A stretch of 64,000 nt of DNA from Nannocystis sp. (GCA_016712315.1 JADJRG010000028.1:248001-312000), one strand, 5' to 3'. Shown: positions 33,983 through 42,789, counted from the stretch's first letter. Made by a program: numbers and translations. Notes: generated from the sequence alone by a model not told the origin.

Positions 33983-35536
33983 CTACTCGTGGGGGGGGAC
34001 CAATTTGGGCCTGGTTTGGGCCCTGGATCCCGCGGTCTCGGGGGTCGCGCGCCAGAAGGCGGCGGCCTCGATCGCGGCTGTCTCTCCGGCCAGGTGCACG
34101 TAGCGCTGGGTGGTAGCGATCCGCGCGTGGCGGGCGTGCGCTTGCAAGCGCCAGGGGTCGCAGCCGCGCCGCGCGAGCATCGTCAGGCCGGTGTGCCGCA
34201 TCAGGTGGGGCCCGGTGCGGCGGAGGCCGGCGGCGTCTTGGAGCTGGTGCAGGGCGTAGGCGATCGAGTGCGCGGTGTGGTGCTGCCACGCGTCGCCGCG
34301 GCGGCGCGCGAGGACCTGCTCGATCCGGCGCGGCACCTCTCGCAGCGCCTCGACTAGCTCGGGCGTGAGCCCGACCGGCTTGGCGACCCCTCCCTTCGGC
34401 GTCGCGGCGATCCCGGCGCTGAAGTTGTGGCGGATCGTCATCAGCCCGGCCTGCAGGTCGAGGTCTGACCAACGCAGCGCGGCGACCTCGCTGACGCGCA
34501 GGCACCCGTGCACGAGCAGCAGCACGAGCGCGCGATCCTCGGGGCCCGCGGCCGCGCAGAGGCGCCCCAGCTCGGCCTCGGTGTAGACCTCGGGCTCCTT
34601 CTTGCGCTCCTCACGATCCATACGGAGCCGCGGGATGTCCTCGTCGATGATCACGTCCCAGTCCGCGGCGATCCGCAGGATCGTGCGCAGCTTGGAGATG
34701 ACCTGGTTGCGCCCGCTCGGCTTCAGCTTCTCGATCGCCGCACGCAGCCGCGAGAGGTCGGGCCGAGTGATGCTATCGATCGGGATCGAGCCGAGCGTCG
34801 GCCGGATGTAGAGGCTCCACACGCTGAGGTAGTGGCGCCGCGTCGCCGGCTTCTGGCGCGCGAGGTACGAGGTCTCGAAGCGGTCCCAAAAGACCGCGAG
34901 GGTGGGGATCTTCGGCTCGTCGCGGCCCGGCTTGCGCTTGGGCTCAGGGCTGCGCTCCCGCGCTGCGCTCACCCGCACGGGCTTCGGCGCGCGGGGTTGT
35001 CTTAGCGGTGTGAAATATGGTTCAGGCGGCCTCTCTTCCTGGTGGATCCCCATGAGCTCCGCCCAGATCTCGCGGCTCTGTCGGCGCGCCCACGCGAGCG
35101 CGCCGGCATGATCGAGCCCGGCCGGCGCGACCTTGCGGAGGCGTCGGCGAGGATCGCCGGGAGTTTGTTTTGGGATCTCGTAGGTCACGCGGAAACGACT
35201 CGGGTCGTGGTCGTAGGGGTGGATGGTGATGTTCACGGACGGCTCTGATCTCGAGACGCCGTGGGTCTCCGCGACCCAAGAGAGCACATCCGCGCGCCGC
35301 CATGCAAGCCGTCCGGCCAGCTTCATCGGCTCGGGCAGGAGGCCGCGATGCATCGCGTGACGCACGGCCTTCTCGCTGCGCCCGAGCAGCTCGGCGAGGT
35401 CATGGACGTAGAGGATCCGGGGTAAGTCGCCGCCGTGGTCGTCCGCTCCACCGCCACCCCCGCCCTCAGAGCCGCTCTGTCCGCGCCACCTCGCCGCCAT
35501 CACCCCCTCCACCAAGAGCCGCCGACGGCTCCCCAC
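33983..35536 (-). CDS. Tyrosine recombinase/integrase with N-terminal helix-turn-helix domain
   Basis: 517 residues. Residues about 35-85 are an excisionase/AlpA-like HTH (ILYVHDLAELLGRSEKAVRHAMHRG, then LAWRRADVLSWV). A phage-integrase SAM-like core-binding domain lies near 195-285 (FETSYLARQKPATRRHYLSVW). The catalytic domain carries Arg347 (LRVSEVAALRW), His444-x-x-Arg447 (HLMRH) and the nucleophile Tyr479 (TTQRYVHL). All key residues are present, so it is probably active. No phage structural genes accompany it. Integration sites are often beside the integrase, so the repeat at 33764 is worth testing as one. Confidence 0.85.
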   Translation of the reverse strand: MGSRRRLLVEGVMAARWRGQSGSEGGGGGGADDHGGDLPRILYVHDLAELLGRSEKAVRHAMHRGLLPEPMKLAGRLAWRRADVLSWVAETHGVSRSEPSVNITIHPYDHDPSRFRVTYEIPKQTPGDPRRRLRKVAPAGLDHAGALAWARRQSREIWAELMGIHQEERPPEPYFTPLRQPRAPKPVRVSAARERSPEPKRKPGRDEPKIPTLAVFWDRFETSYLARQKPATRRHYLSVWSLYIRPTLGSIPIDSITRPDLSRLRAAIEKLKPSGRNQVISKLRTILRIAADWDVIIDEDIPRLRMDREERKKEPEVYTEAELGRLCAAAGPEDRALVLLLVHGCLRVSEVAALRWSDLDLQAGLMTIRHNFSAGIAATPKGGVAKPVGLTPELVEALREVPRRIEQVLARRRGDAWQHHTAHSIAYALHQLQDAAGLRRTGPHLMRHTGLTMLARRGCDPWRLQAHARHARIATTQRYVHLAGETAAIEAAAFWRATPETAGSRAQTRPKLVPPHE

Positions 35537-35683
35537 CTTCGAGGTTACCGAGCGACCAGCCGGCCGTCAGCGGGAGAGTTCGCGCCGGGCGGGGCCGCGA
35601 CCTGGTGAGCGACGCAGCGCGGCGCGGATGCGGCGCCGTACGGCCTCCGGGGCTGGGAACACGCAGGGGCGCGCCTTCGTTTT

Positions 35684-35724
35684 TTTCATAACTTGACCAT
35701 GCCGGCCGGAGAGTATTTCATAAC
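35684..35724. promoter_or_regulatory. Paired direct repeats upstream of the kinase operon
   Basis: TTTCATAAC occurs at 35684-35692 and 35716-35724, 32 bases apart (about three helical turns), with the palindrome CCGGCCGG between them, and ends 3 bases before the GTG at 35728. No clear ribosome site precedes that GTG. It is a candidate operator or promoter element, and translation may be leaderless. Confidence 0.4.
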
Positions 35725-35727
35725 GAC

Positions 35728-35979
35728 GTGAGCGACCCCACCACACCTACCGTCACCATCGTCGTCAGCTCCGGCGGCGCCCAGCTCCGCCTGCGCCTGC
35801 CGGCCGCCAACGTCGCCGTCGAGCACCCTGGAAGAGCCTCGGAGGTCGTCCGAGCCGAGACGCACCGCCAAGCGCCCGATGGACGCTCCATCGAGGTCGC
35901 CTTTTTGCCCACCGTCGATGTCTTCTTGGGCCAGCTCATCCACTGGCTCCGTGGTCAGGCCACGCGGGGGATCGCATGA
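35728..35979 (+). CDS. Small protein of unknown function, coupled to a Ser/Thr kinase
   Basis: 83 residues, GTG start. It begins with a beta-strand pair (TVTIVVSSGGAQLRLRLPAANVAVEHPG) and ends in an amphipathic helix (PTVDVFLGQLIHWLRGQA). No family was recognised. Its stop overlaps the ATG of the kinase gene (ATGA at 35976), so it is translated together with the kinase and may be a regulator or substrate of it. Codon use matches its neighbours. Confidence 0.6.
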   Translation: MSDPTTPTVTIVVSSGGAQLRLRLPAANVAVEHPGRASEVVRAETHRQAPDGRSIEVAFLPTVDVFLGQLIHWLRGQATRGIA

Positions 35980-37091
35980 CCTCGCTCTCTCCGCCGCAGC
36001 CGCCGGGATCGGCTTCTTCCACGCCCAAGGAGCTCCTGCGTCCGCGCGGCCCCGACCTGCGCGGCCGCACGCTGCTCGATCGCTTCCGCCTCGACGCTCT
36101 GACCGCCTTCGGCGGCATGGCTGATATCTACGAGGCCCTCGATCTACGCCTGCGCCGCCGCGTCGCGATCAAGGCGCTGCACCCAGAACACGGCCGCGCC
36201 CCTGATCAGCGCCGCCGATTTTTTCAAGAGGCCGTGCTCGCCGCCCAGATCGATCACCCGCACGTGATCCAGATCTTCGATCACGGCGAAGAGCCCGCCG
36301 CGCCCGGCGGTGAGCCGGTGCTCTTCCTGGTGATGCCCCTTCTGCGAGGCGTCACGCTGCGCCAGCGGCTCCTGGAGCCGGCGATGCCGATCGCCGACGC
36401 CTTGCGCCTCACGACCCAGCTCCTCGACGGCCTCGCCGAGATCCACAAGCTCGGCGCCGTGCATCGCGATCTCAAGCCTGAGAACTGTCTCATCGTTCAG
36501 CGTCACGGCCGCGATCACCTCATCCTGCTCGACCTCGGCCTCGCAAAAGTTCACACCGGCCCGCTGCTCTCGCTCGCGCCCTCCTCGGCCCCCGGCGCGA
36601 TGATCGGCACGCTCGCCTACGTGTCCCCCGAGCAAGCGCGCGAACAGCCGATCACCCCCGCCGCCGACATCTACGCCGTCGGCGTGATCTTGTTCGAGCT
36701 GCTCACCCGACGTGTCCCTTTCCCCGGCACCACCGCCCTCGAGGTGCTCAGCGCCCACGCCAGCGAGCAGGCTCCCTCCGTCACCGCGCGAGCGCCCGAT
36801 CGTGGGATCTCCGACGATCTCGAGGCCCTGGTCGCGAGCGCCCTTGAAAAAGATCCGGCTCGGCGTCCCGAGAGCGCCGATGCGTTCCGCCGGGCACTCG
36901 AGGCCGCGGCCGGGCAGGTGGTCGCCCCCGAGGATGGCTACGAGCACGCGCGAGCGAGCCTCATCGCCTGGCGTGACTGCGCGGACCATGAGGCCCTCGT
37001 GCGCGCGCGCCTTGCCGCGGAGCAGAACGCCGTGTGGTCTCCGTTGGTGGAGCTGATCGAGATCGCAACCGACGCCGCTGGCCCAGCTTGA
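35976..37091 (+). CDS. Hanks-type Ser/Thr protein kinase
   Basis: 371 residues, soluble. The kinase domain runs about 33-305: the glycine loop is FGGMADIYEA, the ATP lysine is in VAIKAL, the catalytic loop is HRDLKPEN (His163, Asp165, Lys167), the metal loop is DLG rather than DFG (LLDLGLAK), and GTLAYVSPEQ is the activation-segment end. A short helical tail ends the protein, with no membrane segment or sensor. Two fragments of close relatives survive elsewhere, at 38118-38212 and 14826-14893. All catalytic residues are present, so it should be active. Confidence 0.88.
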   Translation: MTSLSPPQPPGSASSTPKELLRPRGPDLRGRTLLDRFRLDALTAFGGMADIYEALDLRLRRRVAIKALHPEHGRAPDQRRRFFQEAVLAAQIDHPHVIQIFDHGEEPAAPGGEPVLFLVMPLLRGVTLRQRLLEPAMPIADALRLTTQLLDGLAEIHKLGAVHRDLKPENCLIVQRHGRDHLILLDLGLAKVHTGPLLSLAPSSAPGAMIGTLAYVSPEQAREQPITPAADIYAVGVILFELLTRRVPFPGTTALEVLSAHASEQAPSVTARAPDRGISDDLEALVASALEKDPARRPESADAFRRALEAAAGQVVAPEDGYEHARASLIAWRDCADHEALVRARLAAEQNAVWSPLVELIEIATDAAGPA

Positions 37092-37362
37092 GCTTGCTGG
37101 GGAGGTGAAGTGTGCAGCGGCGGCCGCTCCGCAAGCGAGCCCTGCGCCTGCGTGAGATGGCGACGAAGGAGCGCAAGGGCGTCGGCCCTGGCGGGCGCGC
37201 TCGGCTGCGCGGAGCCCTGTGGAGGGCAGGGCGCTCTCCCGCACGAGGTGTTGTACAAAGCCTCACAGCCCGCGGAGGTCGACGGCAAGACGTCGGTGAG
37301 CAGGTTGATGGGCAGGAGCTGCACGCGCGGCATCTCCGGCCTGCTACGATGCCGCCCGCTAC

Positions 37363-38052
37363 ATGGCCAACTTCCGCACCCACATCGCTGGGGCCGCGAT
37401 CCCGTCGGTCGCCGCCGCCGGCACCCTGTTCGCCGCGGACCTGATCCCCGCAGAGATCGCTGTGGCCGCGGCCTTCCTCGGGGCCCTCGGGGGGATCCTC
37501 CCCGATATCGACGCCGAGCGCTCGCTGCCGACCCGGATCATCTTCGGTGCCCTCGCTCTCGCGGGCGCGTGCGCCCTCGCCCTCGCGCTCCGCGGCCAAA
37601 TCGCGCTCCCTCTGCTCGGCGCCCTGGTCCTCGGCGCCTTCCTGCTCCTGCGCTTCGGCCTGCGCGCGCTCACCGGCTGGCTCTGCGTTCATCGCGGACT
37701 CGTCCACACCCTGCCGATGGCCGCCCTCGTGGGTGTCGTCGTCGCCGACCTCGCTGCTTTCGTCGCCCCCTCTGATCACGCCTGGCTGCTCGGCGCTTTC
37801 ACCAGCGCCGGCTTCATCGTCCACCTCGTCCTCGACGAGCTCTTCAGCGTCGACCTGCTCGGCGTCCGCCTCAAGGCCTCCTTCGGTACCGCCCTCAAGC
37901 TCGGGATCCGCCGACAGCCCATCGGCACGCTCGTTCTCTACGCGGCCCTCGTCGGTGTGGTCGTGCTCGGCCCTCCGATCGATCGCTTCGCCCGCCAGAT
38001 CACGTCCCAGCGCACCCACAGGGCTATCGCGGGGGTGCTCCACCTCCGCTGA
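37363..38052 (+). CDS. YdjM-like membrane metal-dependent hydrolase (DUF457)
   Basis: 229 residues with about five membrane helices. The family marks are THIAGAAIPS at the N-terminus, GGILPDIDAE, HRGLVHTLPMA and GFIVHLVLDEL, whose His and Asp residues form a predicted metal site. YdjM-family inner-membrane proteins are linked to LexA regulation in enterobacteria; the reaction is unknown. The ATG at 37363 begins MANFRTH. The 271 bases between the kinase and this gene (37092-37362) contain no recognisable gene. Confidence 0.78.
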   Translation: MANFRTHIAGAAIPSVAAAGTLFAADLIPAEIAVAAAFLGALGGILPDIDAERSLPTRIIFGALALAGACALALALRGQIALPLLGALVLGAFLLLRFGLRALTGWLCVHRGLVHTLPMAALVGVVVADLAAFVAPSDHAWLLGAFTSAGFIVHLVLDELFSVDLLGVRLKASFGTALKLGIRRQPIGTLVLYAALVGVVVLGPPIDRFARQITSQRTHRAIAGVLHLR

Positions 38053-38117
38053 TGGGCCTCGACCCCTACCACGAGCTCGGCGACGCCGCGACATGGCCGC
38101 GAGCTTCTGCCGTCGGC

Positions 38118-38212
38118 CTCGAGCCGGCGATGCCGATCGCCGACGCCTTGCGCCTCACGACCCAGATCCTCGACGGCCTCGCCGAGATCCACGAGCTCGG
38201 GGCCGTGCATCG
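38118..38212 (+). pseudogene. Duplicated fragment of the kinase gene
   Basis: About 95 bases match 36373-36467 of the intact kinase with only a handful of mismatches. They encode EPAMPIADALRLTTQ, then DGLAEIHELGAVHR, and break off exactly within the HRD motif. The copy lies 1.7 kb downstream, in direct orientation, at the 3' edge of the coiled-coil gene. Confidence 0.8.
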
Positions 38213-38220
38213 TGCGCTCC

Positions 38221-39747
38221 TCAGGAGGATGGGGCGGCGGCGGCGGTCAGCTTCTCCATGTCCTCGCGGACGAGCGCGTCGGCTTGTGCGTGGAGCTCGG
38301 AGATGTGCCGATCGACGAAGGCGAGGGCTTCAGAGTGACGTTCTGGGTGCGTCTTTTTGATGTATCGGACAGCGAATTCGCTGGCAAACAGGGCCCGGGT
38401 GTAGCCCCGAAGGCACTTCTCGAAGCGGGTCAGTAGCTTTTGGTGGGACCTCTGTTGATGATAAAGAGCGGTCGCGATCGCCTCGGTTAGTTCCTCGTGG
38501 CCGGGGTGTTTTGCGGGATCAATCTCCACCCACGAGCAGATCTGCACCAGTCCCTTGCTCGCGCCCTCGGCCGCGTCGGCGAGCGCTTTGAGGCGCTGGA
38601 TCTCGGCGCTGGACTTCAGGCTCTCTTGATCTTTGGCGGCCAAGGTCTGGAGCGTGATGGCATGGTCCGTTCTCTCGCGTTTGAGATCGGCTTGGCGAGC
38701 CCCGAGTTCGGCGCGCGTTTGTGTGAGCGTCTTGGTGAGGTGCTCGCGCTCTCTCTTGAGCGCTTCGATCTGCTCAAAGGCGCGGCGCTCGGCCTCCTGG
38801 CGCTCGGCTTCGTGATCTTCGAGGTCGGCGCGCGTTTGTGTGAGTGACTTGTTGAGGTCGGCCAGGGATCTGGCGTAGTCGTCGTTCTGCCTTCTAAGAA
38901 GTTCGATCTCTTCGTCCTGGGTTCGCACACGTTCGTTGGCCTCTGAGGCGCGGCGCTTGGCCTCCTGGAGCTCTCGCTGACGTCGTGTGAGCGCCTCTTG
39001 TGCCTCGGCCAAGGCGGCGGCGGTCTCGCCCTTCTCACGTTCACGCGAGGCGAGCTCTGCGCGATGTCGATCGGTGGCAGCCGCTAGCTCGTCAGCGAGG
39101 CGGTCGCGCTCGACGACGAGCGGCGCGTTCTTCTTGCGGTGTTCGTTCGTGAGTTGTCGGAAATAATCGCTCTCCTGGGTCGACTTCGCGAGCTTGATCG
39201 TGAGGCTTTCACGCTCCGCGATGAGCGCGTTGCATCGCTCGGCCGCTTGGCCCCTCTCGCGCTCCAACTCGTCGCGAGCGGCCTGAAGGTCGGCGGTCAG
39301 TTGATCGGGCGCGCGGCGGATCGAGCCGATCCGCCGCGGCGCCGGCGAGGGGCGAGAGCGCAGCGTCGCCATCATCGTCGGTGTGACCGAGGCGCGGAGC
39401 GTCGCCGTGATCGTCGACTCGGGATCGCAGGCGCTCCCGAACCACGCCGTCCAAGTCCGCGCGCTCCTTTGAGTGACCAGCGGCGAGACCGACGCGATCA
39501 GCCGGATCGCCGCGGTCATCGCGCTGTGACTCGGCAGACTCGGCAAGATCCCGGCGGCGAGCAAGATCCGAAAGAGCGCGGGGGCCGAATCCGTGAGGTC
39601 CCCGAGGCCCTGGCGGCAGGCGTCCGGCAGGGCGCGTAACCAGAACGTCGCCGCCTCGACACCGCGTTGGCCGCGCGGTAGCGCCGTGATGGCCGCCTCA
39701 CATGCTGCCGCGATCCGCTCGATTCCATCCACATTGCCAGCCGCCAT
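38221..39747 (-). CDS. Long coiled-coil protein, unknown function
   Basis: 508 residues. An N-terminal helical part (1-140) is followed by heptad-rich coiled coil from about 150 to 395 (for example REREKGETAAALAEAQEAL and NDDYARSLADLNKSLTQTRADLEDHEAERQ). A globular helical end of about 110 residues follows. TLTQTRA-like segments are repeated at the DNA level. No membrane segment or catalytic motif was found. It resembles filament or scaffold proteins; a GrpE-like or SMC-hinge function cannot be supported. Confidence 0.65.
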   Translation of the reverse strand: MAAGNVDGIERIAAACEAAITALPRGQRGVEAATFWLRALPDACRQGLGDLTDSAPALFRILLAAGILPSLPSHSAMTAAIRLIASVSPLVTQRSARTWTAWFGSACDPESTITATLRASVTPTMMATLRSRPSPAPRRIGSIRRAPDQLTADLQAARDELERERGQAAERCNALIAERESLTIKLAKSTQESDYFRQLTNEHRKKNAPLVVERDRLADELAAATDRHRAELASREREKGETAAALAEAQEALTRRQRELQEAKRRASEANERVRTQDEEIELLRRQNDDYARSLADLNKSLTQTRADLEDHEAERQEAERRAFEQIEALKREREHLTKTLTQTRAELGARQADLKRERTDHAITLQTLAAKDQESLKSSAEIQRLKALADAAEGASKGLVQICSWVEIDPAKHPGHEELTEAIATALYHQQRSHQKLLTRFEKCLRGYTRALFASEFAVRYIKKTHPERHSEALAFVDRHISELHAQADALVREDMEKLTAAAAPSS

Positions 39748-39891
39748 CCTCGCCTCCGATCCCTCTGCGTATCCTGAGGTGAGAGCGGGCGCTCGGCAAG
39801 CTTAATCGTCGCTGATTCGACGCCGAGTCGGATACGAACGCGCGTAGATTGAGATACGAATCGCCGTCGATTGTGACGAGCGCCCGTGCGC

Positions 39892-39910
39892 ATAGCCCTT
39901 CTAGGGCTAT
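39892..39910. repeat. Perfect small hairpin
   Basis: ATAGCCC (39892-39898) and GGGCTAT (39904-39910) flank a TTCTA loop. It lies at the left edge of the non-coding repeat region and could be a terminator stem for a rightward transcript, but it lacks a T run. Confidence 0.45.
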
Positions 39911-39991
39911 CTGAGCGTGTTTGACGGTAGGTGGGCGTGCGGCTCGTCCAGGCGCGCCCACGCGCCAGGGGCGCGCGCCCACGCGCCCGCG

Positions 39992-40069
39992 GCGCGCGCC
40001 CACGCGCCCGCGGAGCACGGTTTCACGATCGCGGCGCGCGCCCACGCGCCCGCGGAGCACCGTTTCACG
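39992..40069. repeat. GC-rich direct repeats, 42-base period
   Basis: A 36-base unit (GCGCGCGCCCACGCGCCCGC onward, ending in GTTTCACG) occurs at 39992-40027 and 40034-40069 with one mismatch. A shorter copy without the GAGCAC part lies just before, from 39971. No gene is present. Confidence 0.8.
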
Positions 40070-40127
40070 TGTGCGGCGCGCGGTTCCACTTGCGAGGCGC
40101 GCGCCCAATCGCTCAACCCATTCGGCG

Positions 40128-40975
40128 CGGAAATGAAAGAATGACGGGCAGCACGACACGCCGGATCCGCGCAGCGCGGTTTGTGCCGTTGCTCCCACGC
40201 TCGCTCCCACGCTCGCTCCGGGCTGGGTCTTCGTCCGAGTTCCATCCGAGTGCAGCTCAAGTGACGCTCGAGTACAGACCGAGGGGCGCCAGGGCTCCGA
40301 TCGAGTCTTCGTCGACTCTCTTCGATTCGCCGGCCGAGTGACGTCGAAATGGTTGCGAACGCTCGCAGAGTCCGCGCACTACCGCCCGGACACGTCCGAG
40401 CGGAAATGAGAGTAGGATGGCCGATGAAACACTCACGAACCGCGCAGCGCGGTTCGTGCCGTTTCTGCCACGCTCACAAACACGCTCGCTGCGATCTTGG
40501 TCTTCGTCATAGTTCCACCCGAGTGCAGATCAAGTGTCGGACGAGTGCAGATCGAGTGCAGGCAGGGCCCCGATCAAGTCCTCCTCAAACCTCTTCCATG
40601 CGCCGGCCGAGTGGCCTCGCACTTCCGATCGAGTCGAAGTCGAGCGGGCGTCATCGCTGACGTCGGCGGGGTCACGATCGCTCCCAGAGTCCGCGCCCGA
40701 TCGCGCGATCCTTGATGAGCGGAAATGAAAGCAGTGTCGCCGAGGCGACACGCCAGATCCGCGCAGCGCGGTTTGTGCTGTTTCTCCCACGCTCACTACC
40801 ACGCCCGGGGCGGCCACCTGCGCGTTTTTTGTCATCTCTCCCACGCTCACTCCCACGCTCACTACCACGCTCGGTGAGGTCCCCCGCGCGTTTTTTGTCA
40901 TCTCTCCCACGTTCGCTACCACATACCCCACCCATCGCTGCACGGTCTCGACTTCTCCCACGTTCGCGCCCGAAC
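40128..40975. repeat. Non-coding degenerate tandem repeat array with palindromic cores
   Basis: Three units begin CGGAAATGA(A/G)AG at 40128, 40401 and 40720. Thirty-nine bases into each comes the palindrome CCGCGCAGCGCGG (40167, 40440, 40759), then a CCCACGCTC-rich run. Unit lengths are therefore 273 and 319 bases, with the third cut off at the dehydrogenase fragment. The third unit contains a nested repeat TTTTTTGTCATCTCTCCCAC at about 40825 and 40889. Overlapping open frames differ in each unit, so it is non-coding. Confidence 0.75.
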
Positions 40976-40977
40976 GC

Positions 40978-41415
40978 ATGGCCATGGCGCGCACGCTGGG
41001 CGCGGACCACGTGATCGACTTCCGCCAGATGAACCCGGTCGAGGAGATCCTGCGCATCACCGGCGGGCGCGGCGTCGACGTGGCGATCGAGGCCCTCGGT
41101 ACGCCGCAGACCTTCGGCGCTTGCCTGCAGGTGCTGCGACCGGGCGGCGTGCTGTCGAGCCTGGGCGTGTATTCCAGCGACCTCACGCTGCCGCTCGGTC
41201 CCTTCGCGGCGGGCCTCGGCGACCACACGATCGTAACCACGCTGTGCCCGGGCGGGAAGGAGCGCATGCGTCGGCTGCTCAATGTGCTCGCCTCCGGCCG
41301 GGTCGACCTGAAGCCGCTCGTCACGCATCGCTTCAAGCTCGACGACATCGAGCGCGCATACGAGATGTTCGAGCACCAGCGCGACGGCGTGCTCAAGGTG
41401 GCCATCACGCCCTAA
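40978..41415 (+). pseudogene. 3' half of a zinc-binding alcohol dehydrogenase
   Basis: 145 residues matching the C-terminal half of medium-chain dehydrogenases: AMARTLGADHVIDFRQ, GGRGVDVAIEALGTPQTF, LRPGGVLSSLGVYSS and the terminal LDDIERAYEMFEHQRDGVLKVAI. The N-terminal catalytic zinc domain and the GxGxxG segment are missing; the repeat array begins directly upstream. Such a fragment would not be functional. Confidence 0.82.
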
Positions 41416-41685
41416 GTCGCCCGAGACGGCGAGGCTCCGACGCTCCTCGCCCTCGACCTCCGTGGCCCGGTCGCCTCAGCGTCGACGCCGACGCAGGCCG
41501 AGCAGCCGCAGCGCCGCCAGCCCGGGACCTGTGCACGCAGATCGAGCCCCGCCTGGTACGTCGCGAGCGAGGTGGCGGCTGTAGAGGGCCACCGCGCCGA
41601 GCGTGACGCTGAGCGCGAGTCCTCAGTCGCTGCTAGCGAGGCCGTTCCCATTGTGCGCGAGACCGCGCTATACTCGCAGTCGTCG

Positions 41686-42789
41686 ATGCCTCTCCACTCC
41701 CGACCCTCTGCGCCCTGCCACTTCGGCACCGCGCTCGTGCTCGGCCTCGCCTGCACGCCCAGCGGCAGCGACACGACCACCGGCCTCTCCGTGCCCGATA
41801 CCTGGGCGGGCAGCAGCACGGGCGGCAGCAGCGACGCCGTCACCACCGATCTGTCTGCGACCGCCAGCGCCACCTCCACGGCCAGCTCGGCGACAACCAG
41901 CGCGAGTACCGACGACAGCAGCCCCACCACCGACGCGACGACGCTGATCTACGACGTTGGCCCCGACACAACCGACAGCGACACCGCCGACACGAAGCCT
42001 CCCGGCTGTAAGGGCAAGATCGACTTCCTCTTCGTGATCTCGCGCGATGGCAGCATGAAGAGCGAGCAAGACAAGCTCATCGCGACTTTTCCGAAGTTTA
42101 TTGAGACGATCGAAGCGAAGTTCGCCGACTTCGACTTCCACATCATGGTGATCGACGGCGACCACGAGTGGGGCCTCGAGTCCTGTGACCTCGCTTGCGC
42201 TCAAGGACAGTCATGCGTGGTTCCGGGGTATCCCTGCGATCTGCTCCATTTGGTGACCACCTGTGACTTCACCATCGGCGCCGGCAGCGTCTTCCCTGCC
42301 GGTGGCAAGGCGTCCAATACACCCTGCAAGATCGCGGGTGGGCGCCGCTACTTAACCAAGGAGCAGCCGAACCTGACCGAGACCTTCGCCTGCGTCGCCA
42401 AGCTCGGGGTCAGCGGCCGCGACCTCATGGGTGAAGCCCTCACTATGGCGATGAAGCCCGAGCTCAACGCCCCGGGCGGCTGCAACGCCGGCTTTCTCCG
42501 CGATGACGCCCTGCTGATGGTCACCTTCATCGGCGGCTACGACTACAACTCGAAGTGGGATCCCGGCACCTGGTCCGCGAACGTACTCAAGGCCAAGAAC
42601 GGCGACGCCGAGGCCGTCGTGATGCTGAGCATCCTCGACCCCACCTGTCCCGCGCCCGATCGGATCTGCCAGCTCGTGAAGAAGTACCCGTACCACCTCA
42701 TCGGTGACATGGACTTCGACTACACAGAGCCCTTCGAGCAGGCGACCGACCTCATCGAGGTCGCCTGCGCTCAGTACATCCCCGGCTAA
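41686..42789 (+). CDS. VWA-like lipoprotein with degenerate metal site
   Basis: 367 residues from the ATG at 41686 (lipobox LVLGLAC), with a Thr/Ser/Asp linker to about residue 105. The rest aligns with the VWA lipoprotein at 24056 (KIDFLFVISRDGSMKSEQDKL against KIDFLFVIDNSNSMANEQQL, and NAGFLRDDALLMVTFIGGYD against NEGFLRDDALLIVTLITDED). The MIDAS D-x-S-x-S has become S-R-D-G-S, so metal binding is probably changed. Cysteines are frequent in the middle. It is a surface protein of unknown partner, convergent with the next gene. Confidence 0.75.
   Translation: MPLHSRPSAPCHFGTALVLGLACTPSGSDTTTGLSVPDTWAGSSTGGSSDAVTTDLSATASATSTASSATTSASTDDSSPTTDATTLIYDVGPDTTDSDTADTKPPGCKGKIDFLFVISRDGSMKSEQDKLIATFPKFIETIEAKFADFDFHIMVIDGDHEWGLESCDLACAQGQSCVVPGYPCDLLHLVTTCDFTIGAGSVFPAGGKASNTPCKIAGGRRYLTKEQPNLTETFACVAKLGVSGRDLMGEALTMAMKPELNAPGGCNAGFLRDDALLMVTFIGGYDYNSKWDPGTWSANVLKAKNGDAEAVVMLSILDPTCPAPDRICQLVKKYPYHLIGDMDFDYTEPFEQATDLIEVACAQYIPG

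Noticed and set aside
37092..37362. Possible gene remnant between the kinase and the YdjM-like gene
   Set aside because: One frame (GALPHEVLYKASQPAEVDGK) looks protein-like but no family could be named and no start is visible.
33983..39747. Prophage or complete integrated element
   Set aside because: Only an integrase is present; no capsid, terminase, replication or tRNA attachment site was seen, and the right boundary cannot be placed.
40128..40975. CRISPR array
   Set aside because: Units are about 300 bases and degenerate, with no 25-40-base repeats and unique spacers, and no cas genes nearby.
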